Shown: positions 41,791 to 51,607 of the stretch, in pieces
Layout: each line of letters opens with the position of its first letter
How positions within the stretch are numbered: position 1 is the first letter of the stretch
From: Alphaproteobacteria bacterium
GTDB taxonomy: Bacteria > Pseudomonadota > Alphaproteobacteria > Micropepsales > Micropepsaceae
Direction of reading: 5' to 3'
Assembly (NCBI GenBank): GCA_021325375.1
Contig: JAJPHG010000042.1
Location: 1-64,000 of the forward strand
DNA length: 64,000 nt
The notes under the pieces: generated by a model
Seen by the model: the letters and a program-made list of their open reading frames with translations, nothing else
The model's database searches: none
What the model was told of the DNA's origin: nothing
Made by a program: the position numbers and the translations under genes

Positions 41791-43119
41791 ATGAATATCC
41801 GCCTTTCCAACGCGTTCGACTCCGGGACGGTGCAGCGCATCCCTGCGGCGGTCCGCAACCCGGACACGCGCCTGAGGCTGATCCTCAGCCTGCTCGGGAT
41901 CGTGCTGCTCGTCGCCGCGGTCTGGCTGGCGAGCAAGCTGCTCTTCGGAGGCGGAGCCAAGGAACACGCCCAGCCGGCCCCGCCGGTGAAGGTGGCGATC
42001 GTGGGCCGGCAGGACGTGACCGTGACCGAGCACACGCTGGGCACCGTCGTCGCCAACGCGACGGTGCAGGTCACCGCCCGCGTCACCGGCCAGCTCATGA
42101 CGGCGTCCTTCAAGGAAGGCGACATCGTCCGTGCCGGCCAAGTGCTGTTCCAGATCGATCCCCGACCCTATCAGGCCTCGCTGGAGCAGGCGCGCGCACA
42201 GCTCGCCAAGGACCAAGCGAGCCTCGTCAGCGCCGCCAACGACGAGAAGCGCTATAGCGCCCTGCTCGCGCAGGGAGCCGCGACCCAGCAGCAGGTCGAC
42301 CAGGCGGTCGCCGCGGCGAAAGGTTTCGCGGCGACGGTGCAGTCCGACAGGGCCGCCATCGACATGGCCGCGCTCAATGTCGGCTACACCACGATCCGCT
42401 CGCCCATCGACGGCAAGACGGGCTCGATCATGATCCAGCCCGGCAACATGGTGACCACCGGCGGCGGCAGCAACACCAGCCCCACCGCCACCACGGCGGC
42501 GTCGGCCACGCCGTCGAGCAGCACGTCGGCGAGCAGCGGCACCAGCGCCAATCCCCTCGTCGTCATCACCCAGATCCAGCCGGTGAAGGTGTCGTTCTCG
42601 CTGGCGCAATCGGACCTGCCGCGCATCCAGCAGCGCTGGGCCCAGGGCCGGCTCATCGCCGCCATCGACCTGCACCTGCCGAACGGACAGCCTTTGCAGG
42701 CGAAAGTCGACTTCGTCGGCAACGAGGTGAGCAACACCACCGGCACGATCGAATTGCGCGCGACCTATCCCAACACCGACTCCAAGCTCGTGCCCGGACA
42801 GCTCGTCGACATGTCGGTCGATCTCGACACGCTCCAGCGCACGCTCGTCGTGCCGCATGACGCGGTGAACGCAGGTCCCGCGAGCTCCTATGTGTGGCTC
42901 GTCGACAAGCAGTCCAAGGCCAGGATACAGAACGTCGACGTGCTCAACGACGACGGCACGACCGTCGCCGTCAAGCCGATCAAGGGCCGGTTGAGCCCCG
43001 GCGACAAGGTCATCACCGATGGCCAGTTGCGTGTCGTGCCCGGCGGTCCGGTTGCGATCAAAAGCAATCTCGCGGGCAAGGGCGGCAACCAGAGCCAAGC
43101 TCCCGCGGGCGCGCAATGA
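41791..43119 (+). CDS. RND efflux periplasmic adaptor subunit (MdtA/HlyD-like)
   Basis: 442 residues from the ATG at 41791. One N-terminal anchor (LILSLLGIVLLVAAVWLASK). The lipoyl/hairpin region has VQVTARVTGQLMTASFKEGD and VLFQIDPRPYQASLEQARAQL. The beta-barrel part contains a low-complexity insertion of about 30 Ser/Thr/Ala/Gly residues (around 42465-42550) that most MdtA homologues lack. It overlaps the pump gene by 4 nt (ATGA). Links the inner-membrane pump to an outer-membrane channel, which is not in the window. Confidence 0.9.
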   Translation: MNIRLSNAFDSGTVQRIPAAVRNPDTRLRLILSLLGIVLLVAAVWLASKLLFGGGAKEHAQPAPPVKVAIVGRQDVTVTEHTLGTVVANATVQVTARVTGQLMTASFKEGDIVRAGQVLFQIDPRPYQASLEQARAQLAKDQASLVSAANDEKRYSALLAQGAATQQQVDQAVAAAKGFAATVQSDRAAIDMAALNVGYTTIRSPIDGKTGSIMIQPGNMVTTGGGSNTSPTATTAASATPSSSTSASSGTSANPLVVITQIQPVKVSFSLAQSDLPRIQQRWAQGRLIAAIDLHLPNGQPLQAKVDFVGNEVSNTTGTIELRATYPNTDSKLVPGQLVDMSVDLDTLQRTLVVPHDAVNAGPASSYVWLVDKQSKARIQNVDVLNDDGTTVAVKPIKGRLSPGDKVITDGQLRVVPGGPVAIKSNLAGKGGNQSQAPAGAQ

Positions 43120-46100
43120 ACATCTCCGCACCGTTCATCAGCAAGCCGATCATGACGACGCTGCTGATGGCGGCGCTGCTCATCTTCGGCGCGTTCGGCT
43201 ATTCCATGCTGCCCGTCAGCGAACTGCCCAACGTCGACTTCCCGACCATCCAGGTGTCGGCGAGCCTTCCCGGCGCCGATCCGCAGACCATGGCCTCGTC
43301 GGTCGCCACGCCTTTGGAGAGCCAGTTCTCCACCATCGCCGGCATCTCCTCGATGACGTCCTCGAGCGCGCAGGGCTCGACCAGCATCACCCTCCAGTTC
43401 GACCTGGACCGCGACATCGACGGCGCCGCGGGCGACGTGCAGACCGCGATCCAGGCCGCGGCGCGTCAGCTTCCCAGCAACCTCCCGAGCCCGCCGACGC
43501 TGCGCAAGGTGAACCCGTCGGATTCGCCGATCATCTATCTGGCGATGCAGTCGCCGACGATGCCGCTCTACCAGCTCGACAAATACGCCGAGAACCTGCT
43601 CGCCCGGCAGCTCTCCACACTGGCGGGCGTGGCGCAGGTCAACGTCTACGGCTCGCAGATCTACGCGGCGCGCGTGCAGGTCGATCCCTTCGCGCTTGCG
43701 GCGCGCGGCATCGGCATCAACCAAGTCGCGAGCGCGATCCAAAGCGCCAACGTCAACCAGGCGACCGGCCAGCTCAACGGCCCGACACAGGCGACGCTGA
43801 TCCACACCAACGGCCAGCTCGAGGACGCGGCCGCATACAACCGCCAGATCATCGCCTATCAGAACGGCGCGCCGGTGCGCATCCAGGACGTCGGCCGGAC
43901 GATCGACAGCGTCGAGAACAATCTCGTCGGCTCCTGGTACAACGGCCAGCACGCCATCGTGCTCGCGATCCAGCGCCAGCCCGGCTCCAACACCATCCAG
44001 ATCGTCGATTCGATCAATCGCGTCATCCCGAAATTCCTGCTGAGCCTGCCGAAATCGGTCTCGCTCAACGTGATCTACGACCGCAGCCAGTCGATCCGCG
44101 GCTCGGTCGCCGACGTGCAGACGACGCTCGTGATCGCGGCCCTGCTCGTGATCATGGTGATCTTCCTTTTCCTGCGCACGCTGTCGGCGACCATCATCCC
44201 CTCGATCGCGCTGCCGCTCGCCGTGGTCGGCACCTTCGCCGGCATGGCGTTGCTCGGCTACAGCCTCGACAACCTCTCGCTCATGGCGCTGACGCTGTCG
44301 GTCGGCTTCGTCGTCGACGACGCGATCGTGATGCTCGAGAACATCATGCGCCATGTCGAGGACGGCGAGAAGCCGCTGGAAGCGGCGTACAAGGGCTCCG
44401 CCGAGATCGGGTTCACCATCCTTTCGATGACGGTCTCGCTGGCGGCGGTGTTCATCCCCATCGTCTTCATGGGCGGCATCGTGGGGCGGCTGCTGCACGA
44501 GTTCGCCGTGACCATCATCCTGGCCATCGTCGTCTCCGGTGTGGTCTCGGTGACGCTGACGCCGATGCTGTGCGCGCGCTTCATCAAGCCCGGCAAGAGC
44601 AGCCATCACGGCAAGTTCTACGAAGTGTCGGAAAACACCTTCAAGAGGGTCGAGCAGGGCTACGAGCGTTCGCTGCATTGGAGCCTCGAGCGCCGCGGCC
44701 TGATCATGGGCGTGTTCGTGGCGAGCCTGGTGATGACCGTGGTGATGTTCATGTATTCGCGCACGGATTTCATCCCGAGCACCGACACCGGCCAGATCCG
44801 CGCCTCGACCGAAGCCTCGGACCGCACCTCCTTCGCCAAGATGACGGCCTACCAGCAGCAAGCAGCAAGCATCGCGGCCCAGGACAAGAACGTGCAAGGC
44901 GTGATGTCGTTCGTGGGCGGCGGCGGCTCGCGCTCGGGCTCGAACACGGGCACGATGCTGTTCAAGCTGAAGCCGCGCTCGGACCGCGGCCTGTCGGCCG
45001 ACCAGATCATCCAGGAGCTCAGGCCCAAGCTCTCGGTGATCCCCGGCCTCAAGCTGTATATGCAGAACCCGCCCGCCATTCCGATCGGCGGCATCCAGTC
45101 GAAGTCGCAGTATCAGTACACGCTGCAGGACCTCGACCAGAACGAGCTGCAGGCCTACGCCGTGCAGCTTCAGCAGGCTCTGTCGAGCACCAAGGGCTTT
45201 CTCGACGTCAACAGCGACCTGGACGTCTCGGCACCGGCGGTGAATGTCGACATCAAACGCGACGCCGCCGCCGCGTTCGGGGTCTCGCCGGCAACGATAG
45301 AGACGGCGCTGGGCGCGGCCTTCGGCGGCGAGCAGGTCTCGACCATCTACGGCACCTCCAACCAGTACTGGGTGATGCTGGAGCTGATGCCGCAATACCA
45401 GCAGCGCGCGCTCGACCTTTCCAGGCTCTACGTCACGGGCACGAACAACCAGCTCGTGCCGCTCTCCGCGGTGACGAAGATGCACAACGGCGTCGAGGCG
45501 CTCAGCGTCAACCATCTGGGCCAGCTCCCCGCGGTGACGCTGTCCTTCAACCTGGCGCCCGGCGTGGCGCTCAGCGACGCGGTGACGGCGATCGGCAAGG
45601 TGCAGCAGCAGCTTGGCGCGCCCGCGGGCGTATCGGCGAGCTTCCAGGGCACGGCGCAGGCGTTCCAGAGCTCGATGAGCAACATGGGCGTGCTGCTCGC
45701 GATCGCCATCATCACCGTCTACATCATCCTGGGCATCCTCTACGAGAGCTTCATCCATCCGCTGACGATCCTGTCGGGGCTGCCTTCGGCCGCGGTCGGC
45801 GCGCTGATCACGCTGTGGCTGTTCGGCATTCCGCTCAGCCTCTATGCCTTCGTGGGCATGATCATGCTGATCGGCATCGTCAAGAAGAACGCGATCATGA
45901 TGATCGACTTCGCCTTGCAGCGTGAGCGCGGCGAGGGCGTGCCGCCCGAGAAGGCGATCTTCGAGGCGGCGGTGATCCGCTTCCGTCCGATCATGATGAC
46001 GACGATGGCGGCCCTGATGGGCACGCTTCCCATCGCCATCGGCTGGGGCGAGGGCGGCGAGGCGCGCCAGCCGCTGGGCCTGGCGGTGGTGGGTGGATTG

Positions 46101-46226
46101 CTGCTGTCGCAGCTCCTGACCCTCTACATCACGCCGGTGATCTATATCGGCCTCGACAATCTCGGCAGCCGCCTCTCTGGCGCGCGCGGACACGGCGCAG
46201 CGCAGCAGCCTTCCGCAGCGGAGTAG
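43116..46226 (+). CDS. RND multidrug efflux transporter, MdtB/MdtC-like
   Basis: 1036 residues from the ATG at 43116 (a longer frame back to 42894 overlaps the adaptor and is rejected). About twelve membrane segments in two repeats. TM4 has LTLSVGFVVDDAIVMLENIM with the paired Asp of the proton path. The porter loops contain SVATPLESQFSTIAGISSMT. The second half includes LYAFVGMIMLIGIVKKNAIM and NAIMMIDFALQRERGEGVP. Drug or metabolite export across both membranes with the adaptor. No regulator is seen nearby. Confidence 0.93.
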   Translation: MNISAPFISKPIMTTLLMAALLIFGAFGYSMLPVSELPNVDFPTIQVSASLPGADPQTMASSVATPLESQFSTIAGISSMTSSSAQGSTSITLQFDLDRDIDGAAGDVQTAIQAAARQLPSNLPSPPTLRKVNPSDSPIIYLAMQSPTMPLYQLDKYAENLLARQLSTLAGVAQVNVYGSQIYAARVQVDPFALAARGIGINQVASAIQSANVNQATGQLNGPTQATLIHTNGQLEDAAAYNRQIIAYQNGAPVRIQDVGRTIDSVENNLVGSWYNGQHAIVLAIQRQPGSNTIQIVDSINRVIPKFLLSLPKSVSLNVIYDRSQSIRGSVADVQTTLVIAALLVIMVIFLFLRTLSATIIPSIALPLAVVGTFAGMALLGYSLDNLSLMALTLSVGFVVDDAIVMLENIMRHVEDGEKPLEAAYKGSAEIGFTILSMTVSLAAVFIPIVFMGGIVGRLLHEFAVTIILAIVVSGVVSVTLTPMLCARFIKPGKSSHHGKFYEVSENTFKRVEQGYERSLHWSLERRGLIMGVFVASLVMTVVMFMYSRTDFIPSTDTGQIRASTEASDRTSFAKMTAYQQQAASIAAQDKNVQGVMSFVGGGGSRSGSNTGTMLFKLKPRSDRGLSADQIIQELRPKLSVIPGLKLYMQNPPAIPIGGIQSKSQYQYTLQDLDQNELQAYAVQLQQALSSTKGFLDVNSDLDVSAPAVNVDIKRDAAAAFGVSPATIETALGAAFGGEQVSTIYGTSNQYWVMLELMPQYQQRALDLSRLYVTGTNNQLVPLSAVTKMHNGVEALSVNHLGQLPAVTLSFNLAPGVALSDAVTAIGKVQQQLGAPAGVSASFQGTAQAFQSSMSNMGVLLAIAIITVYIILGILYESFIHPLTILSGLPSAAVGALITLWLFGIPLSLYAFVGMIMLIGIVKKNAIMMIDFALQRERGEGVPPEKAIFEAAVIRFRPIMMTTMAALMGTLPIAIGWGEGGEARQPLGLAVVGGLLLSQLLTLYITPVIYIGLDNLGSRLSGARGHGAAQQPSAAE

Positions 46227-46262
46227 TTCCAACTGCTTGGCGCCGAATGGGGCAATCACGCT

Positions 46263-46520
46263 TCAATTCGACGGCGCGGCTTGGGGCTTATACCCCTCGT
46301 CTCCGGGACCGAAGCATCTGTAGCCGGAATAGACGGCGAAATGCTGGCCGTGATCTTCCGCCATCGGGGAGAGTTGCGCCTGCTTGCCCTGCTTTTTGCA
46401 CGCCTTCTGTGCCGCGATCGGATCATGTCGCGCGGCGAAAGCCTCGTCCTTATCGCGGTCCGCGCCGGCGCAGCCGGCCGCCGGCATGGCGATCAGAAGG
46501 ATGAGCAGGAGCTTTCGCAT
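46263..46520 (-). CDS. Small lipoprotein
   Basis: 85 residues from the ATG at 46520 (GGGAGGAAAT before it). The lipobox is MPAAGC at residues 12-17 and places the mature protein in a membrane as a lipoprotein. The mature part has two further Cys (KACKKQGK and YRCFGPGDEGYKP) that may form a disulfide. No family is recognised. It follows the aldo/keto reductase by 17 nt and could be co-transcribed. Confidence 0.65.
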   Translation of the reverse strand: MRKLLLILLIAMPAAGCAGADRDKDEAFAARHDPIAAQKACKKQGKQAQLSPMAEDHGQHFAVYSGYRCFGPGDEGYKPQAAPSN

Positions 46521-46537
46521 ATTTCCTCCCGCGCACT

Positions 46538-47479
46538 CTAATCCTTCGCGCTCAACCGGTTCACATCCGCGAGTTCGTCCGCGGTCAGCTCCCACGCGGC
46601 CGCCTTGACGTTGGCCTCGACCTGCTCCGGCCGCGTGGCGCCGGCGATGACGCTGGCGAGCACGGGATGGGCGAGCAGCCAGGCGAAGGCGAGCTCGAGC
46701 AGGCTTTTGTCCCGCGCCTCGCAGAACGCACGCAGCCGCTCGACGATCGCCCAGTTCTCCTCGTTCATGTAGCGGTCGGAGAAGCGCTGCATGCGGCCGA
46801 AGCGCGTGTTCGCGGGGATCTCGCTTCCGCGCGCGTATTTGCCGGTGAGCAGGCCGCTGGCGAGCGGGAAATAGGGGAGCAGCGACATGCGGCTCTCTTC
46901 GAGCGCGGGCATCAGCGCCTTTTCCGCGCCGCGCACGACGAGGCTGTACTCGTCCTGCGCCGTGACGAAAGGCGTGAGACCCTTGTCGCGCGCGAGCGCG
47001 GCCGCGTCGCGCACGCCTTGCGGGGCCAAGTTCGAGCAGCCGATCGCGCGCACCTTGCCCGCTTTCACCAGATCGTCGAGGGCGCGCAGCGTCTCTTCCA
47101 TCGGCGTCTTCGCATCGGGCGTGTGGAGCTGGTAGAGATCGATCCAATCGGTCTTGAGCCGCTTCAGGCTCGCCTCCACCGCGTCCATGATGTAGCTACG
47201 GCCGGCGCGCGCCTTCGAGGCGTCGTCGTCCATCGCCATGCCGAACTTGGTGGCGAGCACGATGTCCTTGCGGCGAGGTCCCAAGATCTCGCCGAGCTGC
47301 GTCTCCGAGCCGCCGCGATTGCCGTAGATGTCGGCGGTGTCGAGCAGCGTCACGCCGAGATCGAGCGCGCGGCCGACGACCTTGCGCGACGACTCGACGT
47401 CGAGCACGCCGAAATTGTTGCAGCCGAGACCGACGACCGAGACCTCGATGCCGGAGCTTCCGAGCTTGCGCGTCTTCAT
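46538..47479 (-). CDS. Aldo/keto reductase family protein
   Basis: 313 residues from the ATG at 47479, preceded by AAGGAGCC. The tetrad residues are in place: Asp and Tyr in LGVTLLDTADIYGN, Lys in VLATKFGM, and His in WIDLYQLHTPD. The NADPH-binding end is SVIAGATRPEQVEANVKAAA. It is a (alpha/beta)8 barrel reducing carbonyl groups; substrate unknown. The upstream gap holds a family B repeat and then the terminator of the TonB-dependent receptor. Confidence 0.88.
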   Translation of the reverse strand: MKTRKLGSSGIEVSVVGLGCNNFGVLDVESSRKVVGRALDLGVTLLDTADIYGNRGGSETQLGEILGPRRKDIVLATKFGMAMDDDASKARAGRSYIMDAVEASLKRLKTDWIDLYQLHTPDAKTPMEETLRALDDLVKAGKVRAIGCSNLAPQGVRDAAALARDKGLTPFVTAQDEYSLVVRGAEKALMPALEESRMSLLPYFPLASGLLTGKYARGSEIPANTRFGRMQRFSDRYMNEENWAIVERLRAFCEARDKSLLELAFAWLLAHPVLASVIAGATRPEQVEANVKAAAWELTADELADVNRLSAKD

Positions 47480-47538
47480 CGTCGGCTCCTTATGGTCAGG
47501 CACAAGTGCAATTCGCTGCGAACAAAGCTCTAAAATCA

Positions 47539-47669
47539 ACCCTCCCCTTGAGGGAGGGTCGAAATTTGCGAGCGTAGCGAGGCAAATTTCGGGGAGGGGT
47601 ATGACGCAAGCGCCGAACCCTCCCCGAAAAATGCTTCGCATTTTTCGACCCTCCCTCAAGGGGAGGGTT
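47539..47669. repeat. Family B palindromic element, copy 2
   Basis: The same outer core CCCTCCCCTTGAGGGAGGG and inner arms TTTCGGGGAGGGG / CCCTCCCCGAAAAA as copy 1, separated by GGTATGACGCAAGCGCCGAA-like sequence. Located between the aldo/keto reductase start and the receptor gene's terminator. Confidence 0.85.
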
Positions 47670-47681
47670 GTGAAAAGACAA

Positions 47682-47705
47682 GGGGCGCCGGTTGCCCGGC
47701 GCCCC
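47682..47705 (-). terminator. Terminator of the TonB-dependent receptor gene
   Basis: GGGGCGCCGG and CCGGCGCCCC form a perfect 10-bp stem with a 4-nt loop. On the minus strand it is followed by TTGTCTTTTC. It lies 24 nt after the receptor stop. Confidence 0.75.
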
Positions 47706-47729
47706 CCAATTTCGAACCGGTGCCGCTTC

Positions 47730-50700
47730 CTAGAAGCGCGCGCCGATCGTGATGCCGACGTTGCGCGGCTCGCCGTAGAACACGCCCGTCCACAGGCCCG
47801 ACGAGGAGCTCGTCAGATACTGGCCCGTGACCTGGTTGCCGCCGAGCAGGTTGCGGCCGTACAGCGACACGTACCAAGCATTGTCCGGCGCGTTGAGCGT
47901 GAACAGCGCGTTCATCACGCTGTAGGACTTAATCTTGTCCGCCGGATCGTTGAAGATGCGGCCCCAGCTCGCGGCCTGCCAGTAGAAGTCGGCGCGGCTG
48001 ACGAGGTTGAACCCGCCGCCCACCGGCGCCGTGTACTGCGCGCCGAAGCTGACCGTGTAGGGAGGCGTGTTGGCGAGCTGCTTGCCGTCGAGGTTTATCG
48101 GCACGCCCGTCAGGCTGCCGCCGGTCGCCGGATCGGCCGTGGTGAAGCCGCCCGGCAGGTCGATCGTGCCATCAGGCTGCACGGTTGCTGTCGGCAGGCT
48201 CGCGAGGATGCCGGCGTTACACGTACCATATGACGCGTTCGGAACGCCCGCACCCGACAAACCGTTCAGGCCGCCCGGAGGCGCGAAGAACAGGCCGCCG
48301 CTGAACAAGTTCAACGTCGCGAAGTCAGCGGCGAAGTTGCCGGTGCCGTTGGTGCCATTGTGATAGAGCACGCAGTTCTGTGCGTTGGTCGTCGTCAGCG
48401 TCGCGTCCTTCACGACCAGTGCGTAGTTCAGTCCGGCGCCCGGGTTGCGGGTGTCGATCTGCGCTGTCTGGCCGACCTTGGACTCCGTCCAGCTCGCGTT
48501 CATGTCGAACTGCCAACGGTCGGTCGGCGCCCACAGGAACTCGCCTTCCAAGCCGTTCAGGAAGGAGTTGATGTTGGTGTTGACCGAGGTGTTCGCGATG
48601 ATCGACGAGATCTGGTAGTTGCCGTAGTCGTAGTACCACGCCGTCAGGTTCGCCTGCAGGCGGCCGTCGAGCAACGTGTTCTTGCTGCCGACTTCGTAGG
48701 CGTCGATCGATTCCGGCGCATAGCTGGTCGGGATGCCACTGAGGTTGCCTGTCTGCACGCCCGGGTTCGAGCCGCCCGCCTTGTAGCCGCGCGAATACGA
48801 CGCATAAACCAAGCTCTGGTCCGTGAAGTCGAGCTTCGGCGTCCAATCGATCACGGCACGGCCGGTCAGCTGCTCGAAGTCGCGATGGGTGACTTCATAG
48901 AGCTGCGCGCCAGGCGTGCCGCTGTCGAAGTCGCAACCGGCCTGCGCCAAACCGCGGTCGTTGGTTGGATCGCTGTCACCGAGCGACGCGAGTTCCGCCT
49001 GGAGCTGCGCGTTGCACAGCGCGAGGCCTTGATTGGCGTTGGTGGTGCCGAGCGATTCATAGCCGTTGAAGATGGCGATGCGGCCGGTGAAGGACTTGAT
49101 GTCCTCGGTGCCGCGCAGACCAAGGGTCACCTTCAGCGTGTCGGGGATCGCGGTCCAATAGGCTTCGCCATAGATCGCTTTCGATTCGACGCCGGTGTTC
49201 TCGGTATTGTTGTCGTAGTACGGCGTGCCGAAGACGCAGCCGGTCGCGGCGCATTGCGCGCCGACAACCGGATCGTGTCCGCTCGGCTCGCCATAGGGCG
49301 GGATAAGGTTGGCCGGTCCGCCGATTGCGCCGAGCAAGCTTTGGCCATAGTCGAGCGTATTTGCGTTAACGAAGTAATCGCCCGCGCCCTGGGACCTCAG
49401 ATAATAGGCTGCGATCATGAAGTTCAGCGGACCTTCGAAATCCGTGTTGAAGCGAAGGTCGGCCGAGATTTGCTTGGTCGCACCGTTCGACTGGTCGAAC
49501 GCGAACGGATTGTTCGAGTAGCGTTCGATTGAACCGCCGATGATACCGTTGTTGGTGGTGGCCGAGGTCGGCAGCGTGCCGTTGTTGCCGGGCGTGAACG
49601 TCGCCAGATCGAAGCCGTTCAGGATGTAGTTGTAGTGCTGCGCATAGTTCGCCGGAACCAAGCCACCGGCGACATACGCCGCCATCACACCTTCGAACGT
49701 CGCCTCGCTGGTGAACAGCTTGATGGGATCGAAGGGCTGGCCGGGCGAGTTGGTGTAGCTTTCCTGCGAGGTGACACTGCCGTCCGCATAACCGCCGACC
49801 AGCGTCATATCCAGCCAGTCAGTCCATTTCTGCTTCACCTCGGCCGAGATCGAATTGCTGCGGCCCTTCGTGGTCGGCGTGAAGTCGGAGTTGATCGTGC
49901 GCGGATCGCTCGGGACCATATTCGCCGTCGGCACGAACGGAGTGTTCAGGTCGAACAGGCCGAGCCCCGGCCCAAAGACCGGTCCGAAAACTTCCGTCGT
50001 CGCCTGCGTCGACACCGGGATGTTGAAGAACGTCGCGTTCGGGTTCACCGGGCCGTTGGCGAGCTTATCGGGGAGACAGCCGAGCACGCCGCTGGGATCG
50101 GTGTGGCAGAGCTGCTTCTCGCCACGCATGCGGGTGTCGTTCTCGTCGCCGTGCGAGTAGATCAGGTCGACCGTCGTGTTGCTGGTCGGCTGCCAGCGGA
50201 TGAGCGCGCGGCCCGACCACTGGTCACGCGAGTCGGGGTGGGCGTCGCCATCTTGCGTGTTGGCCGCGTCGACGTTGGTCGCGTAGCCATCATGGCGCAC
50301 CCAATCGCCCGCGACGCGGATGCCGAGCTCGTTGTCGATGATCGGCATGTTGACCATGCCCTTGATCTCGGAGGTGTTGTAGGTGCCGTAGGTGGCGTCG
50401 ATGCTCGCCGCGAAGGCGTCCAGCTTGGGCTTGGCCGAGAACACGTTCACCGCGCCGCCGGTGGCGCCGCGTCCGTACAGTGTGCTTTGCGGGCCGCGCA
50501 GCACTTCGACGCGGTCGATGTCGTAGAACTGGCCGGAGTCGACGGGGGCGTTCTCGTAGAACACGTCGTCGATGTTGAAGGCGATGCCGGATTCGGCGTC
50601 GCCGGAGATCACCTGCGTGCCGATGCCGCGGATCTGGAAGTTCGAACTCGTGAAGTTCGTCTTCGAGTAATAGACGTTCGGGGTGGAGAACTGGATGTCC

Positions 50701-50912
50701 TTGAACTGGTTCACCTGGTGGGCCGCGAGGTCCTGCGACGTATAGGCCGTCACCGCGATCGGCACCGACTGGATGTCTTCCGCCCTCTTTTCGGCCGTCA
50801 CCACGACGGTCTCGATCTGCGCGAAAGCCGGCACCGTGAATGCGGTTGTCACCAGCAGCGCACCAATGAACGTGAGGGACTGTTTCGTCCCAAGCGAACG
50901 CTTCGCAGGCAT
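47730..50912 (-). CDS. TonB-dependent outer-membrane receptor
   Basis: 1060 residues, a large receptor. Signal peptide and then TonB box IETVVVTAEKRAEDIQSVPI. The plug domain has FQIRGIGTQVISGDAESGIA and VEVLRGPQSTLYGRGATGGA. A 22-strand barrel with conserved FYGEPRNVGITIGARF at the end, terminal Phe for BAM recognition. The long periplasm-to-surface loops with several Cys suggest a ligand larger than a simple siderophore, but none can be named. Preceded by the motif block described at 50997-51078. It probably uses the TonB-ExbBD system at 10-12.5 kb. Confidence 0.93.
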   Translation of the reverse strand: MPAKRSLGTKQSLTFIGALLVTTAFTVPAFAQIETVVVTAEKRAEDIQSVPIAVTAYTSQDLAAHQVNQFKDIQFSTPNVYYSKTNFTSSNFQIRGIGTQVISGDAESGIAFNIDDVFYENAPVDSGQFYDIDRVEVLRGPQSTLYGRGATGGAVNVFSAKPKLDAFAASIDATYGTYNTSEIKGMVNMPIIDNELGIRVAGDWVRHDGYATNVDAANTQDGDAHPDSRDQWSGRALIRWQPTSNTTVDLIYSHGDENDTRMRGEKQLCHTDPSGVLGCLPDKLANGPVNPNATFFNIPVSTQATTEVFGPVFGPGLGLFDLNTPFVPTANMVPSDPRTINSDFTPTTKGRSNSISAEVKQKWTDWLDMTLVGGYADGSVTSQESYTNSPGQPFDPIKLFTSEATFEGVMAAYVAGGLVPANYAQHYNYILNGFDLATFTPGNNGTLPTSATTNNGIIGGSIERYSNNPFAFDQSNGATKQISADLRFNTDFEGPLNFMIAAYYLRSQGAGDYFVNANTLDYGQSLLGAIGGPANLIPPYGEPSGHDPVVGAQCAATGCVFGTPYYDNNTENTGVESKAIYGEAYWTAIPDTLKVTLGLRGTEDIKSFTGRIAIFNGYESLGTTNANQGLALCNAQLQAELASLGDSDPTNDRGLAQAGCDFDSGTPGAQLYEVTHRDFEQLTGRAVIDWTPKLDFTDQSLVYASYSRGYKAGGSNPGVQTGNLSGIPTSYAPESIDAYEVGSKNTLLDGRLQANLTAWYYDYGNYQISSIIANTSVNTNINSFLNGLEGEFLWAPTDRWQFDMNASWTESKVGQTAQIDTRNPGAGLNYALVVKDATLTTTNAQNCVLYHNGTNGTGNFAADFATLNLFSGGLFFAPPGGLNGLSGAGVPNASYGTCNAGILASLPTATVQPDGTIDLPGGFTTADPATGGSLTGVPINLDGKQLANTPPYTVSFGAQYTAPVGGGFNLVSRADFYWQAASWGRIFNDPADKIKSYSVMNALFTLNAPDNAWYVSLYGRNLLGGNQVTGQYLTSSSSGLWTGVFYGEPRNVGITIGARF

Positions 50913-50996
50913 CTTGAACTCCCCGTTGCGGCCTCGTTTTCATTGAGGCCATCTATGACCAAGTGCGACGCAGCCCATCCCGGGCAGACCCAGCAC

Positions 50997-51078
50997 GGCG
51001 CAATTTTGGCGCAACAAGATTGATGGAATGTCAGTAGGGGGGCAAGGGGATATTCGGAAGCGCCAACAAGGGGCGCAA
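50997..51078 (-). promoter_or_regulatory. Repeated TTGCGCC motifs upstream of the TonB-dependent receptor
   Basis: On the minus strand TTGCGCC occurs at 51072-51078, 51008-51014 and 50997-51003; the last two are 11 bp apart, one helical turn. All are within 166 nt of the receptor start. The rest of the 330-nt stretch between 50913 and 51242 shows no gene and no other feature I can name. Confidence 0.4.
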
Positions 51079-51242
51079 TTTCGCGAAAGCTTTGTACCCA
51101 ATATGCCACAGTGAAAAGCGACTATACGGCATGCTATCGCAACTTTCGAATAGCGCCGGAACTTTAGATATAAGCCTTTGCTTTATATGGATGTTTTACA
51201 GCTCTCGCGAATACCGGCGCACGCCTTTTCGCGCTCCGCGTG

Positions 51243-51548
51243 TCATCCCGCCTTGGGGAAAGGAGCGAACGGAAACGGCCGTTCGTCGCGCGCGAAAACG
51301 ATGAAGGCGAGCAGCTCGAACAGGTACTGCAGCAGACTCAGCGAAATATGCTTGAGCTCGTCGTTTGCCTTGCCGTTGATCACGAGCACGACGAACTGCG
51401 CGACCGCGAGCACGAAGACGATCCAAAGGACGAGCCAGGCGACGAACGCGAAACCGAGCGCATAGAGCAGGCGCGCGATCGGGAGCGGATGATGCACCGG
51501 CACCGGATAGGTCTGGGCGTTCGCGCCGCCCGGAGGAATATCGGACAT
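51243..51548 (-). CDS. DUF4389 domain membrane protein
   Basis: 101 residues, two membrane segments (LLYALGFAFVAWLVLWIVFVL and VAQFVVLVI), and the DUF4389 hallmarks: ISLSLLQYLFELLAFIVFARDERPFPFAP. ATG preceded by AGGAGAACTCC. The role of DUF4389 proteins is unknown. It is followed downstream only by the TonB receptor upstream region. Confidence 0.85.
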   Translation of the reverse strand: MSDIPPGGANAQTYPVPVHHPLPIARLLYALGFAFVAWLVLWIVFVLAVAQFVVLVINGKANDELKHISLSLLQYLFELLAFIVFARDERPFPFAPFPKAG

Positions 51549-51607
51549 GGAGTTCTCCTGCGTCCTTCAGGAGATAGCTGGCCTCAAATCCTTGAAATTC
51601 AAGGACC

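Noticed and set aside
42888..46259. 1123-aa minus-strand open frame opposite the RND pump
   Set aside because: It is the antisense shadow of the pump gene: Arg/His/Asp-rich without any domain, and the plus strand has the full MdtB-like sequence.
51543..51607. Terminator-like pairing between the DUF4389 and rhomboid-like genes
   Set aside because: Only short imperfect pairing (TTGAAATTCAAG) is seen and no T-run.
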